Shown here one piece after another: positions 49,880-57,538 of a stretch of 64,000 nt of DNA. The stretch is taken from NCBI GenBank assembly GCA_964584805.1, contig CAZPAY010000008.1, positions 1 to 64,000 on the forward strand, read 5' to 3'. This stretch comes from JABHIE01 sp964584805 (GTDB taxonomy: Bacteria > Planctomycetota > UBA1135). The notes under the pieces were generated by a model, which was not told where the DNA came from, made no database searches, and was given only the letters and a program-made list of their open reading frames with translations. The position numbers and the translations under genes were made by a program. Positions within the stretch are counted from its first letter, which is position 1. Every line of letters begins with the position of its first letter.

Positions 49880-52098
49880 TATTGTTGCGCCTGCTCGCGG
49901 TCAGCACCTACGCGGTCGGCCTCGATGACACCTACTTCGCGCACAAAGGTTGGTGCCCCAAAGCTGTCTAGGTCAAGAACCCCCTCTACAGCGGGCCCTT
50001 CCTCTTCTTGGAGGATGACATCGACAGGGCTATCAAATTGGAAGTCGGGGTCCACTTGGCGCAAACGGTCTAAGCCGATGACTTCAGCTGCACGGGATTT
50101 GCCGCCTTCGGTGATATCGGCCATTTCGTCCCAGTCATCCATGATGCGCGGAGTGCAGAAAAAGAAGAGCGTCGTCTTCACATTGCTGTCGCTTTGCTTG
50201 CCGAACAAGAAACCCAAAACTGGAATGTCGGACAAGTAAGGGATGCCTGACTCAGACTGAATCAAATCATCACGGACAATGCCACCGACCCACATCGTTG
50301 CACCGTCTGGCAGAAACACGGTCGTGTCAAGTGTGCGTTCAATCTTGGGGGGTAGCCCGCCATTGATGCCTTCTCCGCGGAAGGAGGAAACTGTAAGTGT
50401 AATGGCAAGTCGCAAAAACTTCCCGGATGAAATGCTTGGCGTAATGATGAGTTCAATGCCCGCATCTTCATAGCCATCGTTACCCGAATTGACCAGCCCC
50501 GTGCCGGTAGTGGATATTGTTGTGCGCGGAACCTGGTCGGTCGATTTAACCGAAGCACCATGGTTGTTCGCAACCAGCACCGACGGAATCGAAAGAATGT
50601 TGGCGTTGTTCGAAGTGCGTGCCGCGCGAAGAAGGAAGGGGATGCCCAAGTCTGTGCCGTCAAGGATGCCCGCTGTGATACCTGCGGCTGTTGGGTCAGG
50701 TAGGCGTGGGTCGCCAAACTGATAGTCGGCGCCGATTCCGGTCAGGCCCATCGAAGTGAACCCGAAGCCGCGCTGAGAGGTGTCGGTGAGAGGCGCTTGA
50801 ACATTGGCAAACTCAAAGCCAATCTCATTAGAGAAGTCTTCGGATACTTCAATCAGAGCCGTTTCTATCAACACTTGAGGTTGGCGCTTGTCGAGCACCG
50901 TGAGCAATCGCTCAAGCTCGCCCCATTTGGTGCGCGTTGCGGTAATCAACAACGAGTTTGTTTCTTCTTGAGAAACCACAATGACCTTTTGATTGGCCCG
51001 TCGTGCTTGAGCCCCTGGTGCGCTTGAATTGCGCATCACAGCTTCTTCTGCTTGCTGTGTTTTGTCTAAGAACTTCGCGAGATCCTCATCGAGGTCTTTG
51101 GCATTGATATTTTGCAATTGATAAACGCGGAAGTTGGTTTCTGGTTTGTCAATCTGCACATCAAGGGTCGCGACCAAGTCGAGCACCTTTTCCATGTTGT
51201 CAGGTGAGGCTGTGACAATCAGCGCATTTTCCCGCGGATAAGGCGTGATGTGTGTTTCGATCTCCGTCTGCGCAGGCGTCGCATTACGCCCCGAACGGCT
51301 ACCGCGAGCCTCGGTTTGCGAAGTCATGTTTTCCATGAGGTCGCCGAGCATTTCAGCTAACTCTTCTGCGCTGCTCTCTCGCAAAGGAATCTTGCGGAAG
51401 ACGGGCTCAACCGTATCCGGCTCGCGGTCAAGCACCATAATCATGCGATAACCCGCAGCAACCGCGGGGCCGTAACCTTGGACAAGAATCGCACGCTCTT
51501 GCGTCAATGGCATGAAAGAGTCCGACCCTGATCCAGGAGGTGCGAGCGCCGAGCGTAAGTTGGAAGCGATGTCGTTAGCGTCGGCATTCTTCAATGGAAT
51601 GACGGTGGCAATGCGCGTGCCAGGGCGCGCCGAGTATTGCGGCACATCTTGATAGTCGACGAAAATCGTATTGGCTTTAATCATGGCCGAATTCGCCGCC
51701 GTATCGGCCGTGATAACAATCACAGCCAAATCGCCTTCGCCTTGTTGCACGCAGACAAAACCATGAATCTTCATCATGATTTGGAAGAACGAATAGAAGT
51801 CTTTCTTCTTGATGCGCTTGCGGCCGTATAGCAGCAGTTTCTTTTGATCAAGCTGCGAACTCAAATTCGCCGACTGCGACTCATCAATCGTAAAATTCAA
51901 GCCCGTGTTGAGCTGACAGATCTTAATAAATTCAGAAAGTGATAGCCCGTTTTCACGCGACTCATCTAACTTCAGAGTGATATAGGCACCGTCTTCTTGG
52001 ATAGCCGTCGAAACATTGTCGGCGCCATCTTCCTGTGGAAAGGAAAGGGCTGGGGCAGCAAGGAGAAGCGTGGGTAAAAGTAGGACGTGGAGCAGCAT
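49879..52098 (-). CDS. gspD: type II secretion secretin GspD
   Basis: 739 residues from the ATG at 52098, with a signal peptide MLLHVLLLPTLLLAAPALS. Outer-membrane channel of the type II system. N0-N3 domains (about 30-400) contain TVIPLKNADANDIASNLRSA and ENALIVTASPDNMEKVLDLV. The secretin domain carries VLIETALIEV, PSVLVANNHGASV and the signature stretch ending in VPVLGFLFGKQ. It is the first gene of gspDEFGHIJ; no gspC, gspK, gspL or gspM is visible. Confidence 0.95.
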   Translation of the reverse strand: MLLHVLLLPTLLLAAPALSFPQEDGADNVSTAIQEDGAYITLKLDESRENGLSLSEFIKICQLNTGLNFTIDESQSANLSSQLDQKKLLLYGRKRIKKKDFYSFFQIMMKIHGFVCVQQGEGDLAVIVITADTAANSAMIKANTIFVDYQDVPQYSARPGTRIATVIPLKNADANDIASNLRSALAPPGSGSDSFMPLTQERAILVQGYGPAVAAGYRMIMVLDREPDTVEPVFRKIPLRESSAEELAEMLGDLMENMTSQTEARGSRSGRNATPAQTEIETHITPYPRENALIVTASPDNMEKVLDLVATLDVQIDKPETNFRVYQLQNINAKDLDEDLAKFLDKTQQAEEAVMRNSSAPGAQARRANQKVIVVSQEETNSLLITATRTKWGELERLLTVLDKRQPQVLIETALIEVSEDFSNEIGFEFANVQAPLTDTSQRGFGFTSMGLTGIGADYQFGDPRLPDPTAAGITAGILDGTDLGIPFLLRAARTSNNANILSIPSVLVANNHGASVKSTDQVPRTTISTTGTGLVNSGNDGYEDAGIELIITPSISSGKFLRLAITLTVSSFRGEGINGGLPPKIERTLDTTVFLPDGATMWVGGIVRDDLIQSESGIPYLSDIPVLGFLFGKQSDSNVKTTLFFFCTPRIMDDWDEMADITEGGKSRAAEVIGLDRLRQVDPDFQFDSPVDVILQEEEGPAVEGVLDLDSFGAPTFVREVGVIEADRVGADREQAQQ

Positions 52099-52300
52099 GT
52101 GCGAAGGGCCAAGTGGGGAGTGCCCGGTGGGGCATCCGCACCAAGTCTAGTAGCCGAGGGCCTCGGACTCAAAGCCTAGATTGGGCTGGATTTAGGACGA
52201 AGCCTGGTTTAAGTATCTTCCACAGAAATTTGCGTGGGAGGTATTTGCCCCCAGCGCGGTTTCTGTAACATTTGCACCCCCCCAAATCCTGCATGACCCC
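52099..52300. promoter_or_regulatory. 202-base divergent control region between gspD and the antiporter gene
   Basis: No ORF is convincing here. On the minus strand TAGACT (52149 to 52144) is a TAGAAT-like -10 candidate 46 bases before the gspD ATG. A perfect 13-base palindrome CCGAGG-G-CCTCGG lies at 52154-52166, directly upstream of it. For the plus-strand gene I see no clear promoter; TTTAAGTAT near 52208 is weak. Confidence 0.35.
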
Positions 52301-53662
52301 ATGACCTTAGGCGCCCTCCTTTCCTTCCTGCCCATAGCTGCAACTGCTGCGTCGGGTGGCGATCACGAAAAATTTGTCCCTGAGATGATTTGGGTCTTGC
52401 CATTTGTCTTGATGTTAGGCAGCATCGCCGTCCTTCCTTTGGTGGCCGAGCATTGGTGGCACTCCAATAAAAACCGCTTTCTAGTCGCTGTAGTCTGTGG
52501 TTTGCCGGTATTGGGCCTGTTTGCTGCTCACGGTGATTGGCACACGATTGGGCACACGGTCCATGAATATGCCTCATTCCTCATTCTGCTCGGCGTCCTC
52601 TATACGGCATCTGGAGGCATTGTTCTGCGCGGTGACCTTAAGGCAACGCCTGCCGTCAATACGACTTTTCTAGCGATTGGCTCTCTCCTTGCCTCATTCA
52701 TGGGGACGACCGGCGCGGCGATGTTGCTTGTGCGCCCCTTAATTCGCACCAATAGCGAAAGGCAGTTTACCGTTCATACGGTCATTTTCTTCATTTTTAC
52801 TGTTTGCAACGTTGGCGGATGCCTGACTCCGCTGGGCGATCCACCCCTTTTCTTGGGTTACTTGCGTGGCGTACCGTTTGACTGGACATTTAATCTGATG
52901 CCTGCATGGGGTTTTGCCCTTGGCCTGTTGCTTGTCATTTACTTCCTTGTTGACAGCTATTACTGGAAGAAGGAAGACATGGCGCACAAGCTGCATGAGA
53001 AGGTTGATGTGCAGCCTCTGCGTATCGCCGGCTCGTTTAACTTCGTTTGGCTTGCCGCGGTCATTTTGTCGGTTGCTCTGTTGACTCCAAGCAATGTTTC
53101 CGAATGGATGAATGTAGCCGAGCATGATTTTCTCCCCACTTATGGCCGTGATTTGGCCCTCGTTTTGTTAGCGGTCATTGCCTATGCATCGACCTCCAGC
53201 GACTACCGCAGGGCCAATGAATTTAGTTGGGAGCCCATCATTGAAGTCGCCGCTCTCTTCTTCGGCATTTTCCTTTCGATGATGGCCGCCATTCGTTTGC
53301 TTGAGGTTCATGGCCCTCAACTCGGCCTCGAAACACCCATTCAGTTCTTCTGGATTACCGGTATTCTGAGTTCCTTCCTCGATAATGCTCCAACTTATGT
53401 GGTCTTCTTCGAAACGGCCAAGACATTAGCCTCAGATGGAAGCGCATCCATTGCCGGTGTACGCGAAACACTGCTGATTGCAATCTCATTAGGTGCAGTA
53501 TTCATGGGGGCGATGACCTATATCGGCAATGCACCTAACTTCATGGTTAAGGCCATCGCCGAGCAACGAGGCGTCAAGATGCCGAGTTTCTTCGGATATA
53601 TGATTTGGTCTTTCGTATTCTTGTTCCCTGTTTTCTTTCTCGCAACGCTCATCTTCCTGTAG
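52301..53662 (+). CDS. NhaD-type Na+/H+ antiporter (ion transporter superfamily)
   Basis: 453 residues with about eleven to twelve membrane helices. The motifs SLLASFMGTTGAAMLLVRPL, NVGGCLTPLGDPPLFLGYL, SSFLDNAPTYVVFF and GAMTYIGNAPNFMVKAIAE are those of NhaD-like and related members of the ion transporter superfamily, where paired Asn/Asp residues in discontinuous helices bind the ion. Na+/H+ exchange is inferred from family. The short PTS IIA gene starts nine bases later. Confidence 0.85.
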   Translation: MTLGALLSFLPIAATAASGGDHEKFVPEMIWVLPFVLMLGSIAVLPLVAEHWWHSNKNRFLVAVVCGLPVLGLFAAHGDWHTIGHTVHEYASFLILLGVLYTASGGIVLRGDLKATPAVNTTFLAIGSLLASFMGTTGAAMLLVRPLIRTNSERQFTVHTVIFFIFTVCNVGGCLTPLGDPPLFLGYLRGVPFDWTFNLMPAWGFALGLLLVIYFLVDSYYWKKEDMAHKLHEKVDVQPLRIAGSFNFVWLAAVILSVALLTPSNVSEWMNVAEHDFLPTYGRDLALVLLAVIAYASTSSDYRRANEFSWEPIIEVAALFFGIFLSMMAAIRLLEVHGPQLGLETPIQFFWITGILSSFLDNAPTYVVFFETAKTLASDGSASIAGVRETLLIAISLGAVFMGAMTYIGNAPNFMVKAIAEQRGVKMPSFFGYMIWSFVFLFPVFFLATLIFL

Positions 53663-53671
53663 AGTCAACTC

Positions 53672-54124
53672 ATGGCACTGGCCGACCAACTCCATCCTGA
53701 AACCGTCCTCCTCACTCCTAAGGTGGGCGACAAATGGGAACTTCTTGAACACATGGTTGACGCTGTGTGCTCGGCAGGGGTTCTTGATGTCGATCGCGCA
53801 TCTGAAGCCAAGGCCGCATTGATTGCTCGTGAGCGTTCTGTTTCCACTGGCATGGAAGACGGGGTTGCCGTCCCACATGCCGCTCTAGAAAATCTCGACA
53901 AAATGGTCGCCGCACTGGCGCTCTTCCCAAGCGGTATCGAGTTTGACTCCATGGACGGCAAGCCTGCTCGTGTGGTCGTCATGCTTTTGGTTCCACGGCA
54001 TGAAAAGTTGGCGCATGTTCGCACCTTAACTGAGGTGGCTCGTCGCCTCGGTGATGCCGTATTCCGCGAACGTCTCTTGCAAACGCACTTTGGTGAAGAT
54101 GCCGTAGCTCTTTGGGCTGAATAG
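53672..54124 (+). CDS. PTS EIIA type-2 domain protein (PtsN-like)
   Basis: 150 residues, a single PTS IIA fructose/mannitol-type domain. The phosphorylatable histidine is in GMEDGVAVPHAALENL, with SERSVSTG-like ARERSVSTGM before it. Other PTS subunits are absent from the window, so a regulatory role like EIIA-Ntr (PtsN) is more likely than sugar uptake. Coupling to the antiporter gene suggests that it controls ion transport, as PtsN does for potassium uptake in E. coli; this is inference. Confidence 0.88.
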   Translation: MALADQLHPETVLLTPKVGDKWELLEHMVDAVCSAGVLDVDRASEAKAALIARERSVSTGMEDGVAVPHAALENLDKMVAALALFPSGIEFDSMDGKPARVVVMLLVPRHEKLAHVRTLTEVARRLGDAVFRERLLQTHFGEDAVALWAE

Positions 54125-54149
54125 GGCTATTGAATCGCCCGGCTGCCGT

Positions 54150-55232
54150 CTACTCGGCGCTTGACCATTTTCTCCAAGCCGCGCAACGTTGTTGTGCGGC
54201 TTGGCTCATTTCTTCGCGGCATTGGCGATAGACATCAACGGAGCAACCATAGGGGTCGGCAACCGCTTGACCCAAAGGATGGAACAACTCCGCTCGTGTG
54301 TCTGTGTCCAAGTCACACAGATGGTGCGGCCCCATTGCAAGGATGAGATCCCAGGGCTTATTAAGTGCAGTGGCCAAAGACTGAGCCGCATGTTGAGAGA
54401 GGTCGATTCCCCATTCATGTGCAACTTCCGCCGAGCCCGAGCTTATGGGCATGCCGTCCATGGCGGCGGTACCTGCGGATTCGATACACCAACCATAGTC
54501 CGCTAAATCAGAGGAGGTGATTTGCCAGCTCTTTGCAACGGCCTGCCGTAAAAGAGCCGCTGCAAGGGGCGAGCGACAAGTGTTGCCCGTGCAGACCACA
54601 AGGATGTTTTTACCTGGCAAACGAGGCATGGTTTCCGGCTCACGCAACCATGTTGGTTTGTTGGACAAGTCCAGCACACCTGATGCGCGGCCCGTCGGGG
54701 AGGCCCATGGTTCAAGTGCTTGGGCGATTTCTGGGAATGCGCTTAGCCATTTTTCGATGGGCTCTAACTCCGTTAAGGGGGAATCGCCATGGGTATTGAT
54801 GCTTGTGGCTAAAAGTGGGGTCTGCCATGTAGGGGCTGCGGTCAAGTATTGCATAGAATTCGGTAAACGCACGCCAAGTGAGGGCCATTGCCACCCCCAA
54901 TTCCGCGGAATATCCAGCCAATCTGTCGGGAGCAATACGGTAAAGGGCCCAGGCAGATAATTCTCGAACCAATGCGCTAAGCCAGCTGGTGGCGATGGCA
55001 TCAATCGCTTGAGGTCGTCAAGGTGGCGCAAATGCACACTCATGGGCTTGTCGTCCGAAGACCCCTTGGCCGCACCGATTCTTTTTCGCGCACCTAATTG
55101 GTCAACCGCGCAGGCCAATCCCGGCACGGTATCGGTCAAAATAGCAGCAACCCCACCAGCGGCAAAAAATGCGGCAAGTTCTTGGTTCTCGTCGGGGCGA
55201 TCCAGACGCCATTGGGTAGGAGGGCAGGGCAT
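54150..55232 (-). CDS. fusion of TsaC/YrdC-type domain and low-molecular-weight protein tyrosine phosphatase
   Basis: 360 residues. Residues 1 to about 200 match the Sua5/YrdC fold, which makes threonylcarbamoyl-AMP for t6A37 of tRNA: AILTDTVPGLACAV, KGSSDDKPMSVHL, LPGPFTVLLP, SLGVRLPNS and LATSINTHGDSPL. Residues about 205-360 are a low-molecular-weight phosphatase: P-loop VCTGNTCRSPLA (Cys214, Arg220), ESAGTAAMDGMPIS, and the general acid in VADPYG. The YrdC part is shorter and less basic than single-domain TsaC. Separate genes are the rule in most bacteria. Confidence 0.88.
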   Translation of the reverse strand: MPCPPTQWRLDRPDENQELAAFFAAGGVAAILTDTVPGLACAVDQLGARKRIGAAKGSSDDKPMSVHLRHLDDLKRLMPSPPAGLAHWFENYLPGPFTVLLPTDWLDIPRNWGWQWPSLGVRLPNSMQYLTAAPTWQTPLLATSINTHGDSPLTELEPIEKWLSAFPEIAQALEPWASPTGRASGVLDLSNKPTWLREPETMPRLPGKNILVVCTGNTCRSPLAAALLRQAVAKSWQITSSDLADYGWCIESAGTAAMDGMPISSGSAEVAHEWGIDLSQHAAQSLATALNKPWDLILAMGPHHLCDLDTDTRAELFHPLGQAVADPYGCSVDVYRQCREEMSQAAQQRCAAWRKWSSAE

Positions 55233-55255
55233 GGGCGAAGAATGAAAGAAAGCGC

Positions 55256-55262
55256 TATTCTA
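55256..55262 (-). promoter_or_regulatory. putative TAGAAT -10 box of the TsaC/phosphatase gene, reading TATTCT toward the kinase gene
   Basis: On the minus strand TAGAAT (55262 to 55257) lies 24 bases before the ATG at 55232. Read on the plus strand, TATTCTATAAG (55256-55266) offers TATTCT or TATAAG about 30 bases before the kinase start. The gap is 61 bases. Confidence 0.5.
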
Positions 55263-55293
55263 TAAGGCTCCCAGCACGGGAACCCCTTTGAAT

Positions 55294-55992
55294 ATGCCCT
55301 CTCAGTCAAGGAAAGCACCGCCACTTGAGCCAGAGGCTTTGGCCAGTCTCGCGGGTGGGCTCGCGCATGAGTTGAAAAACCCACTCAGCACCATCTCTTT
55401 GCAGTTGTCGCTCCTCGAGGGCGCTTGGCAAGACGACAGCCCCTTAGCCGCACGCTCACGAAAAACTTTGTTCGGCTTGCGAAATGAGATCAATCGTCTC
55501 GACACCATTTTGCGCGATTTTCTTCGATTTGCCAGAACGGACTCGATGGCGCTTGAGGCGGTTCACCTCAACTCGTTGGTGGAGGATGTCATTCAATTCG
55601 CTCGCCCAGAATGCGAACAAGAAGGGGTTTCGCTTGATAGTTTTCTGGCACCTGAAGCCGTGAAATTACAGCTCGACCCGGCTCGCATTCGCCAAGCACT
55701 ACTAAATGTGTTAATCAATGCTCGCCAAGCCTTTGATGCAGGTGCGGGCACGATTAGCGTCTTTACTCGTTTTGAAAAAGCAACCGCAAGCATTGAAGTG
55801 GTCGACAATGGCACCGGCATGAGTTCGGAAGTCTTGTCGCGCGTGCAGGAAGCCTACTTTTCAACCAAAGCTGGTGGTTCTGGCCTTGGCCTTCCAACCG
55901 TGCGGCGTGTGATGGAAGCCCACGGCGGTTCATTAAAAATCGAGTCTAGCCCTGAACATGGCACTCGAGTTATGCTGACCTTCCCACGATGA
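55294..55992 (+). CDS. short soluble sensor histidine kinase (NtrB-like transmitter)
   Basis: 232 residues from the ATG at 55294; a TTG at 55288 would add two. The chain is nearly all transmitter: HisKA with the phospho-accepting His25 in GGLAHELKNPLSTISLQL, then HATPase with the N box RIRQALLNVLINARQAF, G1 VVDNGTGMS and G2 GGSGLGLPTVRRVM. There is no membrane helix and no room for a PAS or other input domain, so sensing must go through a partner protein. It overlaps the response regulator by ATGA. Confidence 0.92.
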   Translation: MPSQSRKAPPLEPEALASLAGGLAHELKNPLSTISLQLSLLEGAWQDDSPLAARSRKTLFGLRNEINRLDTILRDFLRFARTDSMALEAVHLNSLVEDVIQFARPECEQEGVSLDSFLAPEAVKLQLDPARIRQALLNVLINARQAFDAGAGTISVFTRFEKATASIEVVDNGTGMSSEVLSRVQEAYFSTKAGGSGLGLPTVRRVMEAHGGSLKIESSPEHGTRVMLTFPR

Positions 55993-57398
55993 ACACCCCT
56001 CGCATCTTAATTGTCGAAGACGACGCGCCTCACGGCGAGGCCTTGCGTGAGATTTTGACTCAAGCAGGGTATCAGGTGCAGCTTGCGCTTGATGCTGATT
56101 CTGCGCTCGATCGCATGGGCGCACGGAATTTCGATTTAGTGCTCACAGACTTGGTTCTTGGTGGGCGCGACGGCCTTGAGTTAATGCACGAGGCCAAAGA
56201 ACTTTATCCTCAGACTTCCTTCTTCTTGATTACGGGCCATTCATCTGTTGAAACAGCAGTAGAAGCCATGCGACACGGGGCCGCGGATTACATTCAAAAG
56301 CCGATTCTGCCCGATGAATTGTTGGCTCGCGTGGCCAAAGAATTGGAAGACCGTCAGTTGCGTGACGACAACCAAGATTTGCGCACAAAGCTGGGTAAGC
56401 ATTATGGAATGGAGGGCATGGTTGGCGCATCGGAAGCCATGAATGCGGTTTATGACATTATTCGCCGTGCCGCACCAACGCTGGCGACCGTCCTGTTACT
56501 GGGTGAATCGGGCACGGGTAAAGAATTGGTCGCGCGTGCGGTCCATAATTTGAGCAAGCGTTCCCGTGGTCGCTTTGTTGCGGTGAACTGCGCGGCTCTC
56601 ACAGAGAGCTTGATGGAGAGTGAATTGTTTGGCCACAGCAAGGGTGCTTTCACCGGTGCTCAAGTCAATAAAGAGGGTAAGTTTGTTTACGCCGACGGTG
56701 GCACACTTTTCCTCGATGAAATTGGCGATATGCCGCTCGACATGCAGGCGAAGTTACTGCGCGTCCTCGAAGATGGCGTGGTCACTCCGGTGGGCTCTAA
56801 CGATGAGATTCCGGTTGATGTCCGTATTGTCGCAGCGACCAATCAGCATTTGTTGACAGCCGTCGATGAGGGCAAATTCCGCCAAGACTTGTATTACCGT
56901 TTGGCCGTGGTGGGGATTAATCTGCCGCCTCTACGCGAGCGCCTCGCCGACTTGCCGCTTTTAACCGAAGCTTTCAGTCATGAATTTGCGGAAAAGCACG
57001 AAAAGCTAATCCAAGGCATGGACGCACTCGTCGTCGAGCAACTCGCTCTGCATCATTGGCCTGGAAATGTCCGTGAATTGCGAAATGTTCTTGAGTCGAT
57101 GGTTGTGCTCGACCAAGACGGCTTTTTGGGTATCGAGGATTTGCCTATGGGCATGCAGCGCCACGCCCTTCCGAGTCCAGAAGAGGAAGCAGCCCCTGAA
57201 GATGGCGGCGCCTTCCCAGCACTTTCCGGTGGTCAGGGCGGCTATGAATTGGCGGGCAAATCGCTTGCTGAGGTTGAGGCCGACTTGATTCGAGCCACGC
57301 TTGAGGCGACCGAAGGCAATCGTGCGGATGCCGCCAAACAGCTTGGCATGGGCCAGCGCACGCTTTATCGCAAGTTGCGCGACTATGACATTTCGTAG
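55989..57398 (+). CDS. NtrC-family sigma-54-dependent response regulator
   Basis: 469 residues. Receiver domain: acidic ED at 10-12, phospho-acceptor Asp54 in LVLTDLVLGGRDG, and Lys in YIQKPI. AAA+ domain: Walker A GESGTGKELVARAVH, the sigma-54 contact loop KGAFTGAQ, Walker B TLFLDEIGDMPLD, and arginine fingers near FRQDLYYRL. The C-terminal Fis-type helix-turn-helix is ATEGNRADAAKQLGMGQRTL. All parts needed to drive sigma-54 polymerase are present. The next gene is dnaK, which has a sigma-54 promoter match. Confidence 0.95.
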   Translation: MNTPRILIVEDDAPHGEALREILTQAGYQVQLALDADSALDRMGARNFDLVLTDLVLGGRDGLELMHEAKELYPQTSFFLITGHSSVETAVEAMRHGAADYIQKPILPDELLARVAKELEDRQLRDDNQDLRTKLGKHYGMEGMVGASEAMNAVYDIIRRAAPTLATVLLLGESGTGKELVARAVHNLSKRSRGRFVAVNCAALTESLMESELFGHSKGAFTGAQVNKEGKFVYADGGTLFLDEIGDMPLDMQAKLLRVLEDGVVTPVGSNDEIPVDVRIVAATNQHLLTAVDEGKFRQDLYYRLAVVGINLPPLRERLADLPLLTEAFSHEFAEKHEKLIQGMDALVVEQLALHHWPGNVRELRNVLESMVVLDQDGFLGIEDLPMGMQRHALPSPEEEAAPEDGGAFPALSGGQGGYELAGKSLAEVEADLIRATLEATEGNRADAAKQLGMGQRTLYRKLRDYDIS

Positions 57399-57455
57399 TT
57401 TTTTGAACCGAACCAGCACCTTGGCGCGTATTTTGTCAGTTATCAGCCTACCCGC

Positions 57456-57470
57456 CTGCCAAATTGGCAG
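57456..57470. promoter_or_regulatory. inverted repeat upstream of the dnaK promoter
   Basis: CTGCCAA-A-TTGGCAG is a perfect 7+1+7 inverted repeat that ends eight bases before the -24 element. It may be an operator. Enhancers for NtrC proteins usually lie 80-150 bases upstream, so a repressor or an unusually close activator site is possible. Confidence 0.45.
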
Positions 57471-57477
57471 AGAATCG

Positions 57478-57494
57478 CTGGCACGGTGATTGCT
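57478..57494 (+). promoter_or_regulatory. sigma-54 (-24/-12) promoter of dnaK
   Basis: CTGGCACGGTGATTGCT matches every position of the consensus YTGGCACGRNNNTTGCW. GG is at 57480-57481 and GC at 57492-57493. Transcription would start near 57505, giving a leader of about 34 bases that includes a CGAGTG-AAAC-CACTCG hairpin (57509-57524). The gene just upstream encodes an NtrC-type activator. No CIRCE element is present. Confidence 0.85.
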
Positions 57495-57538
57495 CTTATC
57501 CCGCGCCGCGAGTGAAACCACTCGGGCACTAAATAGAA

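Noticed and set aside
57509..57530. CIRCE heat-shock operator before dnaK
   Set aside because: The GAGTG/CACTC hairpin there has a 4-base loop and lacks the TTAGCACTC-N9-GAGTGCTAA arrangement.
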